Origin: Pontederia crassipes
Lineage: Eukaryota; Streptophyta; Magnoliopsida; Commelinales; Pontederiaceae
Length of the DNA: 64,000 nt
Reading direction: 5' to 3'
Assembly (NCBI GenBank): GCA_030549335.1
Contig: CM060188.1
Location: 11,160,001-11,224,000 of the forward strand
Both the position numbers and the translations under genes were made by a program. The first letter of the stretch is position 1; every line of letters begins with the position of its first letter. The notes beneath the pieces were generated by a model that was given only the letters and a program-made list of their open reading frames with translations, made no database searches and was not told where the DNA came from. Shown piece by piece: positions 1 through 11,800 of this stretch.

Positions 1-2439
1 GATCGCTGCATGCGTGCAGGAAATCTACAATTCTGAAACCAAGAGAAAAGAAACTTTTTTCTCTTCTGCAGCTTCTATTGTTATATATGCTGGTTAACTA
101 TCTACGGCATCAAAATTAGATACCAAAATCTGAATATAGCATTAGGAACAATCTTGTGACGCAGGATAAAAAAAAACTTTTGCGTATGTGGTGTATATAT
201 CAGTTGTGTTGTCACTGTTGATTTGACAATGGAATCTTAGAATGTTGAAGATTGTTGATTAATTGGATCGAAGGAGCACTCACCTTGACAGACGGAGAGG
301 TGCATCGCTAGCTCAGTTTCAATATTTTACACGGCTTTGGGGTTTTGATTGGATGCTTGAGCTTTCCCTTTGCTCATCAGCCATGTCAGAGGTTAATTAT
401 TACTACTTGCATCATGCTGCAGAATCAATCAACTACTTGATAATATGACCATGCATGGGCGATGGAGATTTTAATTTCCACTCGATCCATTGTAATGTTA
501 TTTCTTCATATAGATAACATTAGCGAGAATAGAACCAGAAAGATTCTGCGCGATTGAACAAATAAAATTATTTTTCTAGAGACAAGATGTTGCCTATATT
601 TCAGATTGCAAAGCTTCAGGATAATTTTTATATATCAACAATAGTAATTAACAGATGTATAATCCCAGTCAAAAAAGTAAAAAAGTTTTGGGTCAAAAAG
701 ACAAAGGGGGTAAAGATCACAGGCATTGAGCGCCCACTCGATCAGTCATAGATAGCAAGATGTCGAACGACTGTTGGCATTGCCAAATTACTTTTCCATT
801 CCAAAGGCTGAGACACTTTGGTTGAACCTGCCTTTGCTTTGGCTGGTTGCCTCTTCCCAAATATGTGATGCTTGTTATCTTATCTTACTTCCATGGCCCA
901 GTCAAATATTGTTTCATTTTGCTCAATTGATTCGTATGATCTACCAATCTTGATTATGTGATATCAATCTGTTTCTATTACAGACAAAGAAAAATTTGGG
1001 GGGAAAAAAGCAAAGGAACTATGATAATAATTTAGTATCAAAATGTCATTATGATCAAACAATTATCATATGTTTTGTAGGATGGAATTGGTCTGAGCTA
1101 CACGCAGTTACTTTGCAGATCTAAACCTTCTAAGTTTTAACTGAATTCTATCTCAATGACACCCCTCTTATGTTGAAATCAATACCCGTGTCATGATGAA
1201 GCTTCTCCCAGAAGGCGACATGAACATAAAATAACATATTAAAAGTTCAATAACAACTTAATCCAACAAAATTATCTTAATTAAAACAACTTGAAAGCAA
1301 AGCTTACTCATTTTGATGATATTTGATTTAATAATAAATGGTAGAATAAAACTTATTCTGTCTTATCATTAAAAAAATAAGATATTAAAATTTCAACAAC
1401 TTAATCCAAAAAGTGATATCTAAATGACAAAACTATCATCATGAAAACAACTTGAAAACAATGATTGTTCATTTTTGAAGATGTTTGATTGAAGAATAAA
1501 TGATAATATCCGGAAATTTACTATTCCATCTTTGTACCTACTCGATTATTCTTGAACCTTATCAAATTTAACATATTTAACAACTGTTACAATTATAGTT
1601 TCATTTATATGCATCAACATGCTAACACTCCTACTATCCATGTAGTACTAATAAAGAATGTTATATCGAAGTTCAATATTCGTAAAATTTTGCTCCAATT
1701 CAATCATTCCACATATAGATTATCATTGTTTCTTTTTTTAATTATAACTTCAGTATGATGATATTCTAACTCAATGTGTTTTTTCTTTGAATCATTGGCT
1801 CCGCTGTATATCACATTTGCTACATCTTGATTATCTCAACAAACTAATCTCGTGACCATAATTAAGCTCTAATTTCATAAAATAGCATTGTTTTGTCATA
1901 GATGGTATACTCAATCATTATTTTCTATCAATGCACACATTTTAGTTGTTGTAACTCCAAAAACGAGCTTGTACCATTTGATGAAAGTGGCATACCTCAT
2001 TTGAACACACACACACAATAATTAAGCTAGCTGAAGCCATGCACACTATCTCATATAATCAAGTTTTAAGTCATGTACATATGATTCATTTAAAATATTT
2101 TGCCCCACAGTGGGACATTGATTTTTAAAAAGATCTTTCTTAACCATGAGTGCTCTAAAAGTATTTTAATCTTATTTATATACTCCATTCCAATTCTAAT
2201 TCAATATCCTTGATTTTTTTTTCAAAAACAATTTAAAATATTATAAGATAGTCACCTATTTTTTGTGTCATTTTTTCCTACTCAACTTGAGCACTGTCAT
2301 CTTTTATAAGAAAAATATCATTTACCTATGATGGTACTATTTCAACATTACTCTCCAAATCCAAGTTTTGTTTGAACTCTTATTGTCCATTATACTCATG
2401 AAAATGATTGGATAATTACCCCGCTATCTTTAGAGGTAT
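1..2439. other. AT-rich intergenic DNA, no gene recognised
   Basis: No open frame here resembles a known protein and codon use looks random. The one structure seen is a diverged direct repeat: a block around 1228-1350 recurs around 1372-1510, both containing 'acttaatccaa' and 'aaaacaacttgaaa' in the same order. A short CA run lies near 2007-2020. The function is unknown; decayed transposon DNA is the likeliest explanation. Confidence 0.6.
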
Positions 2440-2576
2440 TGTAACGCCACCAAAATCGCCCCTCCTGTCACGTAAGCAGTCAGGTTGACCTCGGAACTGC
2501 TACACTGTCTACTACACTATTGACCATGATCATTCAACAAAATATATACGTGGCATCAATATTATAAAAAAATGTA

Positions 2577-4194
2577 CACTACAAGAAAAATGCTGATTAC
2601 CGACGGTATTCAGCCCAAAAATCGTCGGTAATATAATTACCGACGGTTTTTCAAACAGAATCGATCCGTCGAAAAAACAGTCATCGCAAATCGATTTGCG
2701 ATGGTCGAAAAAAATTCGTCAAAAATATCGACGGTTCTAACCGTCCGAAAAATCCCGACCGATGGTTCTAACCGTCGAAAAAGTCTCGGAGGTTCCAACC
2801 GTCGAAAGTTTCCGACGGTTGTAACCGCCAAAAAAGTTCGGTGGTTCCAACCGTCAAAAGTTTTCGACGGTCGCAACTGTCGAAACTTTCAACGATCGTC
2901 GCAACCGTCGATCTTTTGACGATCGCAACCGTCGCAAAGAATTTTTTAAAAATAAAAAAATTAGCGGCCGGATCGGGCCGCGGTCACATCCGGCCGCGGC
3001 CAAATCCGACCGCCCACGGCAAGATCCGGCCACTGGGGGCCGAATCCGAACGCCCACGGCCGAATCTGGCCTACGCCAACGACCAAATCTGGCCGCCAAC
3101 AATCGGAACCGGCCGCCAACGAACAGATCCGACCGCCAGCGGCCGGATCCGGCTGCCAGCGGTGGGATCCGGCCGCCAATGGCCCGATCCAACCGCCAGG
3201 GGCTCGATCCGGTAATCAACGGCCGGAGAGAAAGTGAGACAAAGAGAGAGAGAGTGACGCCGGCGAAGAGAGAGAAACGCCAGCGGGAGAGGGTCACCGG
3301 TGATCGACGCTTGACATCTGGCCAGAGGCTCGCCGGCCGGGAGAGGGAGAGAGAGAGGAGAGGAGGAAAGAAAATTGGAGTATTATATACACACACACGT
3401 ATATATATATATATATATAGGTGGAAAAATGAGAGAAAGCGGGAAAAAGAAAAAGAAAACGGGATAACAAAATTTTAATTACCGACGACTCTGGTCGTCG
3501 GAAAAGTAAATATTAATTATTTTTAAAATTATCGACGGTTGTGATCGTCAAAAAATATTTAGTTATATATCATGTTTATTTTTTATTTTATCGACGATTT
3601 GAATAGTCGGTAATTATTACCGACGATCGCAACCGTCGGTAATTGCAACGGTTTGGATCGTCGCTAATTATATAAATAAAATACTCCTCATATGATATTA
3701 TTATACATTTATGATGGCGGATTTTGCGACGGATGGATATCCGTCAGAATTATCGACGTTCCTAATCGTCGAAAAATTAAATAATAATATAACAAATTAC
3801 ATAATTTAATTTTTTCATTTCCGACAGTCGTAACCGCCGAAAAATCCATCGAAAATTGTGACGGATGAATATCCGTCGGAAATATCGACATTCCTAATTG
3901 TCGAAAATTTAAATAATAATATAACAAATTATATAATTTATTTTTTCATTTCCGACGGTCGTAACCGTCGAAAATTTTGACGGATGGATATCCGTCAGAA
4001 ATATTGACACTCATAATCGTCGAAAAATAAAATAATAATATAACAAATTACATAATTTATTATTTTCATTTCCGACGGTTGTAACCGTCGGAAAATCCGT
4101 CGCAAACACTTCCGTCCCAAAATCCATCGCAAATTGCAACGGATTTCTATCCGTCGGAAATTGTCCGTCGAAAAATGGCAATTTTCTTGTAGTG
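2577..4194. mobile_element. Non-autonomous CACTA (En/Spm-type) DNA transposon
   Basis: The ends are CACTACAAGAAAAAT at 2577 and the inverted match ATTTTCTTGTAGTG ending at 4194. They are flanked by a perfect 3-bp target duplication, GTA (2574-2576 and 4195-4197). The subterminal zones (about 2600-2930 and 3480-4180) are packed with both orientations of CCGACGG/CCGTCGG-type units, as is usual for CACTA transposase-binding regions. No transposase (TNPD/TNPA-like) frame is present; the middle is a GC-rich repeat array followed by a GA-rich stretch. At 1618 bp it is a deletion derivative that needs a transposase in trans. It inserted inside the older solo LTR. Confidence 0.93.
2963..3225. repeat. 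GC-rich array of about 20-bp units inside the CACTA element
   Basis: The core 'gatccggccgcc' or close variants recurs about every 18-20 bp across this stretch, in otherwise AT-rich surroundings. Open frames through it on both strands are low-complexity (runs of Arg, Gly, Ser, Pro) and are by-products of the repeat. A GA-rich tract follows (3225-3360), then a CA/TA dinucleotide run (3386-3419). The same core motif recurs in the Mutator-like element at 14897-17376. Confidence 0.7.
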
Positions 4195-4948
4195 GTAATC
4201 CAAGACTTTATTGCAGAAGTTCAAACGTCAGAATAACAAAGAGCATAGTTCATCCATGCAGGCTGTAACAAAATGATAAAAGACCACAACCTCAAGAAGT
4301 TCAATAAGCGAAAGAAATTCGATAAGTGAAATAACATGATGTCTATGAATAACAAAGATAATCATCACACTAAATGCAATTGAGGAAATTTGATGATGAA
4401 AATAATCATGTGCAGCATCCTCCAAGCTCTGAGCACTCCCATGCACACCTCATCAAGCAGCATTCTCACCTGCAAAACTCAATGCAGGAGAATCGAATAC
4501 CCATGATCAAATATGCCCAGTACAATAGAAGCATACACGATGAAAAGCATACACGATGAAATAAGGATCAATGATAATTATATAACCAATAGATTAGTAG
4601 TGAACAATAATATACCTTGGCTTCTATACATTTATTATAATGAACCATATATCATGTTTCAACTATATCAATATATGTACTCTATTCTTTTTTATAATTA
4701 TACCTTGTCTTTACAGTACCCTGTATTATCTGTATCATACCATGTTCCATGCTTTGCTATATCATGTTTTATGCTTTACTTTAGAATATTTAGTCTACAT
4801 TATTTTGTTGTGAGTTGCACTACGTCTTTTATATTACTATGATGTCCTTAAAGTTAGTTATCCTATACGAGCTCGACTTTATTAGATTGGGATTTCAGAG
4901 GTGCCTCTCTAAATCTGTAAAGACAGTTAGCCCATAAAGGGAATGGGG

Positions 4949-5240
4949 TGTGACAATGTATCATCCATTTCGAAATGCAGGTAGGAGAAGACCTATATAC
5001 CCCAAGAACAGTGGTCATTTAAGAACCTACAAGTTCATTGTCTCCTCGGCTAACTACTTGTCCCTCTGGCTCAATACTATGTTCTTTGGAGAAGTGTGAC
5101 AATGCATCACCCTTCTTCGAGATACAGGTGGGAGAGGACTTGTGATCTCAGGAACAGTGGTCATCGAAAATCAATAAGTTTACTGTCTCCTCAGTTAACT
5201 ACCTGCCATTCTTTATGCCATACTGTGATCTTTGTTTCGT
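4949..5240. repeat. Diverged tandem duplication of about 146 bp within the solo LTR
   Basis: A unit starting TGTGACAATG at 4949 recurs from 5095 with the same landmarks in order: 'aacagtggtcat', 'actgtctcctc' or 'attgtctcctc', and 'taactac'. The period is about 146 bp and the copies are clearly diverged. The LTRs of the element at 50592-58711 also carry tandem units in the corresponding part. Confidence 0.7.
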
Positions 5241-5435
5241 ACAAAGGGACGACACATAGCAATTTCATGACTTTATCTTTACTTTATTTATCTTTGCTTA
5301 TCATGATGTATATGAATCAGAACTCAAATGGGCATTAATTAATGCCTTTACAATAGGACTCGGCCAGTTATATGTGAACTGGTTCGAATCTCCTATTAGG
5401 GTTCAAGAGTTTGATTTAGATCGGGTCAGAGTCCG

Positions 5436-5990
5436 ACTTGGTCGACCGTTTCTCATACTTCATAAATGATTCAATATTTCTCTAGGGATTGAGTTGGGTT
5501 GAATCGGTTAGCTCGAGTCGGGGAGTTGGACTGAATCAGACTATCTAAAGTGGTTAACTGACTGAACTGATCGACCGTTTCTCTCAGTTCGCTTGAGCCG
5601 GACCAGTGGACTTGAACTGGTCGACCGCTCCTGATGGACCAGTCGACCGTTCTATAAGACCGATCGACCGTCTTCCTTGTCGAGGATTCCATCGGACCGG
5701 TCGACCGTACGCATGTGGCCGGCCGATCGATTTCTCTGTGTGTCCATGGATCGGTCGATCGTTCTTAGAGACCGATTGATCAATCTTGCGATCACGGGGA
5801 CGCGCGGTGCATGCCAGATCAGTCAATCGCTCGGAGGATCGGTCGACCACCCGTGGGATCCGATCAGTCGGGTAACAAGCGGATCGGTCGACCGCCCTGG
5901 TAGGATCGATCGACCGGTCAAAAGGTGAATTGATCCGAGACTTTAGCAGGATCGGTCGATCGTTCATAGAACCGGTCGACCGGTTCCCGC
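5436..5990. repeat. Array of palindromic GGTCGACC-type motifs in the solo LTR
   Basis: Roughly fourteen copies of a degenerate GATCGGTCGACCG word are visible, spaced irregularly at about 20-60 bp. The core GGTCGACC is self-complementary, and neighbours often read ATCGATCG. The sequences between copies differ, so this is a motif array rather than a simple satellite. It lies in the presumed transcribed R/U5 part of the LTR. Its function is unknown. Confidence 0.75.
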
Positions 5991-6434
5991 GATAGAACAG
6001 GTCCACCGGTCATCTTTCTCGATTTTTGACGGCCTTCCGGCCATCAAATCACAACGATCAAAATATGAAAAATGATGCTATGAATCACATGATTATAATG
6101 GGCTATTTCTACGCATTAATAAACCACCATTTCTTCGTCTAGGGGATCAAAACTCTAAGGTACCTCTATTTTGACCGTTGGAGTTCGTTGGCGAGTCGTA
6201 CGTCGATCCTGCGGTCACCGGTCGTTCCTGATCGGCGAGGGGGGTTCGCCTGGCTCTTGCGTATGTCGAAGAAGGTTGCTGTGAAGTCGGATCGTCCGCT
6301 GTTCATTGTCGTAGCCGTGCTCTGCTTCGCCACCCGCACACACGTGTCGGTTGTCGAAGATGAAGAAGAAGAAGACGGCAGGACAGCGGCCGGGCGAGGG
6401 TTTCCAAGGGGCGTGAGGGTTGCTCTCGCGTCCC

Positions 6435-6442
6435 TTTTTATA
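6435..6442 (-). promoter_or_regulatory. TATA box of the solo LTR promoter
   Basis: The minus strand reads TATAAAAA, followed by GGGACGCGAGAGC. It lies about 165 bp inside the LTR end at 6605, a plausible U3 length. A similar layout (TATAAATA about 120 bp inside) is found in the right LTR of the element at 50592-58711. It was identified from sequence only. Confidence 0.55.
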
Positions 6443-6605
6443 GTATCGGCCAGCCAATTATGGAACGCAATCAGGGGAGGGATTTCCTCCTCCGGTCGGC
6501 CGTTTCTTTTTTTTTAATCTAATTTTAATTCAAATTCTTTCATTAATTGCTTGTTTAATTCGATTTTTTAATCTGATTTCCTTATGTGAAATTGCAGACG
6601 TTACA

Positions 6606-8040
6606 GGTATAATATACTATATAGCCTCAATTTTTGCTATTGGATGACAACCTCAAATTGATGGTTCGAGAGTCACCAATGCAGTAGTCGAATTGTCAAC
6701 TTCTTGCTGCAAACAAACATCTCTAAGTGCCTCTGATGTAAAGTTCTCATCGTAAAATAAAGGAGGAAGATTAATAACATTTAATTGTAGCAATCACTCA
6801 TTATATCAGTACACCTCATTGGTTCGCATTGTGTAAAGTCACTCATGAGTCATTTGAGAAGTTCACCCATTGTTAACAACGTTGTCAACAATGGTAAATT
6901 AATAAATAGGACGGTCACAAGCATGGCTACCAGTAATGCTTCTTTCCATGACTAGCATGTTCTCCATTTTTTATCAAACTTTTCTTTTGAATTCATTCCT
7001 TTTGTTTTGAAATGTTTGCTGAAGGATTGTAGAACATTCAATTGTTTTGGCTTCGAGCACTTTCGTTTGCAATCTTTGATCTTTAGGATGCATTTGGAAA
7101 AGATTCTTAACAAAGCTAAGTTTTGAAGGAATCTTGCTTTCTTCCACTCCCAAACACAAAAATAACTTTTCATACAGTCATCTGTAAAAAATAAAATTGA
7201 GAGATATTCACCAAACATAAAAATTAACTAAAAGGAAGTTATCTGTATGAAAAATCAACTTTCAAAACACTCCCAAACACACCCTAATTCTGCTGCAAGG
7301 GGCTATACTTCTCAAAGTGAAGCAATATGTTGACGTATTTCTCCAATGACGTCCTCCCTTGCTCTAAGGTAAAAAATTCGAAGCATTCCTTCTTAAGTGA
7401 CCTCATCGTAATCCTCTAACTTTTTTTTTTTGCAAACAAAGGATTATCTATTATAATATCCAGTAATGTCCGTAATCCTCTAATTTAGCGTTCACTTTTA
7501 CGAGGCTTCAGTTCTTCAATCGATTGATAAATAGCACAATATAATTAATATGACATTCATTTTTTAGAGTAATTTTCATCATTAGTCTCTCAACTTTTCT
7601 TTAATTCTATTTTGATTTTTGTACTTCATTTTGTAACAAATGAGTCCCAACTTATAAATTTGTAAGAAAAAAAATCTCCTTAACCTACAATAACAAGTGT
7701 TCAGGTAATTTGCTGATTAGTTTTTCAAATAATTTTCAGATTTTTAAGTAGCCTACAATACAAAAATTATATATTATTTTAATAAATGTATTATTTTATT
7801 TGAGTTTATTTGTTATGTCAGTATTCTGATCAGCAAATTATTTGAAAATTTGTTATTGCATGTTAAGGAGACCTTTTTATTACAAACTTCTAAATTAGAA
7901 GATTGAAAAATGAAGTTCGACGACGAAAATGATATCAGACTAATGAAAATTAATTCATTTTTTTATGTGGTAAAAGTATATTTTTGTGCGTACTATGAAA
8001 CAAATTTTTTTTATAGAAGCTCAATCTCATTATATAAAAT
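6606..8040. other. AT-rich intergenic DNA, MITE-like remnants
   Basis: No gene is recognised. Around 7140-7290 are repeated 'cactcccaaacac' words typical of decayed MITE ends, but no matching pair of termini with a target duplication could be fixed. The small insertion at 7407-7483 is listed separately. Confidence 0.5.
7407..7483. repeat. Poly(T)-headed micro-insertion with 13-bp target duplication
   Basis: The word CGTAATCCTCTAA occurs at 7407-7419 and again at 7471-7483. Between the copies sit a T run of about eleven and some 40 bp of unrelated sequence. An insertion with a homopolymer T at one end and a 13-bp direct repeat is the expected product of target-primed retroposition of a 5'-truncated poly(A)-tailed element in reverse orientation. 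Confidence 0.65.
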
Positions 8041-8050
8041 AAAAAAAAAT

Positions 8051-8240
8051 AAAGCCTTATTCCATTAGGTGAGGTCGGCTACATGAATCATACAACGTCA
8101 TTCGTTAATCCATGTCATTCGTTAATTCATGTTCATGCGATTTGATAAGGTTTTACGCTAACTGTCGGGGTCTAATACAACTCTCCTCCTTTATCCGAAC
8201 TTAAAACCGGCTATAAAACATAGACGAAGTTCTCAATCTC
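8051..8240 (+). mobile_element. 3' tail of an RTE-type LINE (or a derived SINE)
   Basis: The stretch contains 'ccattaggtgaggtcggctacatgaatc' in two overlapping parts (8071-8098), then 'ttttacgct', 'tttatccgaactt' and 'accggctataa' in order. From memory this order matches the conserved 3' region of plant RTE-like non-LTR retroelements. A second tail carrying the first of these motifs lies at 46588-46642 in the opposite orientation. No coding region remains. Confidence 0.5.
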
Positions 8241-8887
8241 ATTATATATATAAAAAAAATCTTTCTTTTCTTTCCTTTGGATGCTATGATCCATCTGCTT
8301 TTTGTTCGCCCACTTTTATGATCATATCGGGATTAATACTTGCCCCAGTTTAAGTGCATAAGATGAATTACTTAAACCAGATGAACAAAGATTTTAAAAT
8401 ACTGACAAGTTTTTTCAGCTCTTTGAAGCATCGGCAGGACTCCAAGGGATTTGTTCATAGCAGAGATGCAGCAACACAAAGAATATAAAGGAAAACCACA
8501 AAAGTGGAACACCAGATTAGACAGAAGGCATATGGCAGTAATGAAAACTATAATCAGGATTATTTAGGTCATTTTGGGAGTCTTAGATACAGACACGATT
8601 CCTCAGCAAAAATTGAGGATGATCTCATATGCCCACAGCTACCCGTATATTACAAGGAATAACCCATTGTTAGGCTTCTGCCCATGTTCCTAATACTTGG
8701 GGGCTATCTGCTACAGATATCCTATATATCTAATCTAAGCTCCTCAAACTCAGATAAATGTAATAGCAAACCTTTCAACTTACAACTGGCTAGGAGGTGA
8801 TCTTCCACCTATACAAGCCACGGAATGAAACAACACAACGTTCACCCTTTTAGACAACAAAAAATATTGAAATACCTCAACAAGTAG
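8241..8887. other. Downstream region of the U-box gene, probably including its 3' UTR
   Basis: It lies directly after the stop codon of the minus-strand U-box gene. No conserved frame is present. The part nearest 8887 is less AT-rich than typical intergenic DNA here and probably includes the 3' UTR; the polyadenylation site cannot be placed without transcript data. Confidence 0.4.
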
Positions 8888-11800
8888 TCAAGTATCTGCC
8901 AACGTCGGATCTGTTGATTGCACCACAAGGGTCTGCATTCGAGTATGGGCTGCCGCCTCCACTTGAGCTTGAGCTTCCTTTTGCTGCTCCAGGAACCAGT
9001 TCATGCGCTCTAACAACTGTGACGCCTTTCTCTTGCCTCTGTCAGTGCCATTCTCCACCATGTCCTGCAATGGTTCTATCACTCTTTGCTCTTGTGCCTC
9101 CGCCAGATGCCTGTGCTGTTGCTCTCCATTGCAGAGATGCAGCAAAACAGCTGCTGCATTCTCCTTGTTCCTCGGAGATCCACTTCTAATCACGTCCACT
9201 AGAACTGGCAGTGCGTCAGCTGCACTAATTGCGATCTTCCCCTCATGGTGGCTTGACAGCATTGCCAGGATAGCAAGTGCTTCATCAGCCATGGTTCCAT
9301 CTGGGTCTCTCAAAATTTTCATTAGTATGGGGATTAGTCCAGCTCTCACAGCTCTTCCTTTGTTACCCTGGTATATGCACAAATTGAAGAGTGCTGTTGC
9401 AGCATCCTTCTTTCCCCGTTGGCTTCCCTCATTGAGCAGCAAAACAAGAGGTGGGATCGCCCCTGACTCACCAATAGTAACCTTATTTCTATCTACCACA
9501 GAGAGACTGAACAGAGTGGCTGCTGCATTCTCCCGTGCTTCCATGCTGCCCCTCTTTAGCACATGTACTATCGCTGGCACAGCCACCGCAGCTATAATCC
9601 TACCCTTGTTCTCATCAAAGATTGAGAGGTTCAAAAGGGCAGTAACGGCATGCTCCTGAGTGCGTACGTCTAGGGTGGACAGTAAATTGACAAGAACAGG
9701 TATAATACCAGCCTCACCTATGCAGGCCCGATTTTCAGCATTGCGCTTGGCAAGAAGACGAAGTTCACCAGCGGCTGATCGTTGGTCCTCAAGGTTCGAT
9801 GAGGACAGCTTTTGAAGAAGTTCCATAACCTTAGCATGCTCACATGCAGAACAGACTGTGAGTGCCTTTTCAGGTTGAGTAGGGCGCTTGGGAGGCTCCA
9901 TACCATTGGTCTCACACCATTGTGCTATAAGACTGCGAAGGACATAGTTTGGAGTCAATGCTTTGCTGGAAAGTTTCTGTTGTGTCTTCGGGCAAGTATC
10001 GTGTCCTGCTTCTAGCCATTTCTCAATATAAACTCGTTCATAAGTCTGTAGAAGAAAAAGAAATAAGAAAACTAAAACTTTCAAGGCTCAGATTGTGTGA
10101 ATCCGAAAAATAGCAAAAAACTAGAACAAACCAGAGACCTGCCCTGTGGACACAATGACCGGATCTCTCATCAGCTCCAGAGATATAGGACAGCGGAAGT
10201 CATCAGGAATAACTGGAGACTTCGTTGCTCCAGCAGAATGTACAATCTTGGGCGGACTACCCATTTCAAGATTCTGAGTCTGCATGAAGTCTTTAATTCT
10301 CTTTAGCAGCATTGACATCCTTTCAATGACCTCTCCAGGATCTCCACCACTGGCAAGAACCATCTCTTGCAAAGCAAGTGATTCTTGTTTGAGATCTGAT
10401 ATTGTCAACAACTGTAACTTCTCCGCCAAATTTAAAAGGATCGCAGATTCTATTTTGGCATCAGACCCAACACCATAAATAGATAAAAGATCATTGTAAG
10501 TTTCAACATCAGGAGCATCAACCCGTTCTTTGGCTCTCTTGAACTGAGCATGAACAAGCTCGACCTGGAAAAAAATGATACACTTCAAAGCTTCTTGACA
10601 AAGAAACAATAAAATGATCACATTTTCCTTTTTTTTTTGGAAGAAATGACCACATTTTCTGATAAACCAGATTTCAATTAGTTATACTTTTTTTTTTTTG
10701 AGAGGGAAAAGGATGACTATCAGTTAGGTTGCCATCCAGGTATATATAATTTATATACTTAATTGATAAGACAAGCTCTAATATGAAGTTATCTTCACAA
10801 GCTCTAATATGAAGTTATCTTCAAAGTACTTATTATCTATTGTTCTACCTGTTCCCTAACTTCATCTGATATGTCAAGTTCATCGAAGGAAATTTCACCC
10901 AATGCATGTTCTAGCTGAGCTGTAACGCCTTGAAACTTCTCCATTATTTTATCTGTCTCCAGAACCTGAAAGTGAATGCACCAAAGTGTGAAAATGATTT
11001 CGTTCTAAAATGGGGGAACTTGTGAAAAGGGCCTTGATAAATGAGACAGTAAAAAAAGGTTATAATATAGATGGCATAACTGTCATTGGTTTGTAATTTG
11101 CAAATTAATGATTACCCACAAACCAAGTGCTGGCATGCTGCTGTAGAAACTTAACCACAAATATATCTTGATGACACCCAGGTCTAGCTTATTAGTTTAT
11201 TAACCATTTTTTTCTCAATCTGTGTTTTTCTTTCTAGCTCAGCGTAACAATGCCCCTTGTCAATCTGACAAATTGTATTTTTTACAAGAGTAAATAATTT
11301 AAAAGTTTTTTTTTGAGAGAGGAAGTAAAATTAAAAAGTTGTTCTCTTACTTAGAAACTGCAATGACAAATCAATCTGATTTTATTTTTTTTATTTTACA
11401 TGATGGAAAATTGTTGATGTTTTCTTGGAGATGATGCCAATCTGAAAGGAGAGACAGAAGTCCTAATAGGCATGAAAAATGCAATAACATTTATTTACAG
11501 CTAGCAATACACTGAACCAGTTTCTTATTTGCATAGATATCTTACTTCAGCACAGAAAATAAATTAAGCTTATCTAATTAACATGTGTTATATATTGCAT
11601 TAACCACTTTGTTGCAATTATCAGGGATGAAAAAAATCCAGCATCAAATCTCAATTGTATTTGATTTGGCGAGCATTGATTGCATACTCTACTGGATGTG
11701 ATTCCACTAAAATAACTAATCATTTTAGTACAATCAACCCAGAAGAAATATTTGCGTTTAATGCGAGGATCCAACCTAAACATGGTATGGCGAGGCAATA

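Larger units (their letters stand above)
2440..6605 (-). mobile_element. Solo LTR of a Ty3/gypsy-like retrotransposon, split by a nested CACTA element
   Basis: The unit begins TGTAACGCC at 2440 and ends GACGTTACA at 6605. It is flanked by an exact 5-bp direct repeat, GGTAT (2435-2439 and 6606-6610), which is the target duplication expected of LTR-retrotransposon integration. No internal coding region or second LTR is present, so it is read as a solo LTR left by LTR-LTR recombination. Removing the nested CACTA (2577-4194 plus one 3-bp target copy) leaves an LTR of about 2.5 kb. A TATA box on the minus strand at 6435-6442 and the resemblance of its ends to the LTRs at 50592-58711 (TGTAACGC...TTACA on the plus strand) favour minus orientation. 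The orientation is an inference. Confidence 0.85.
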
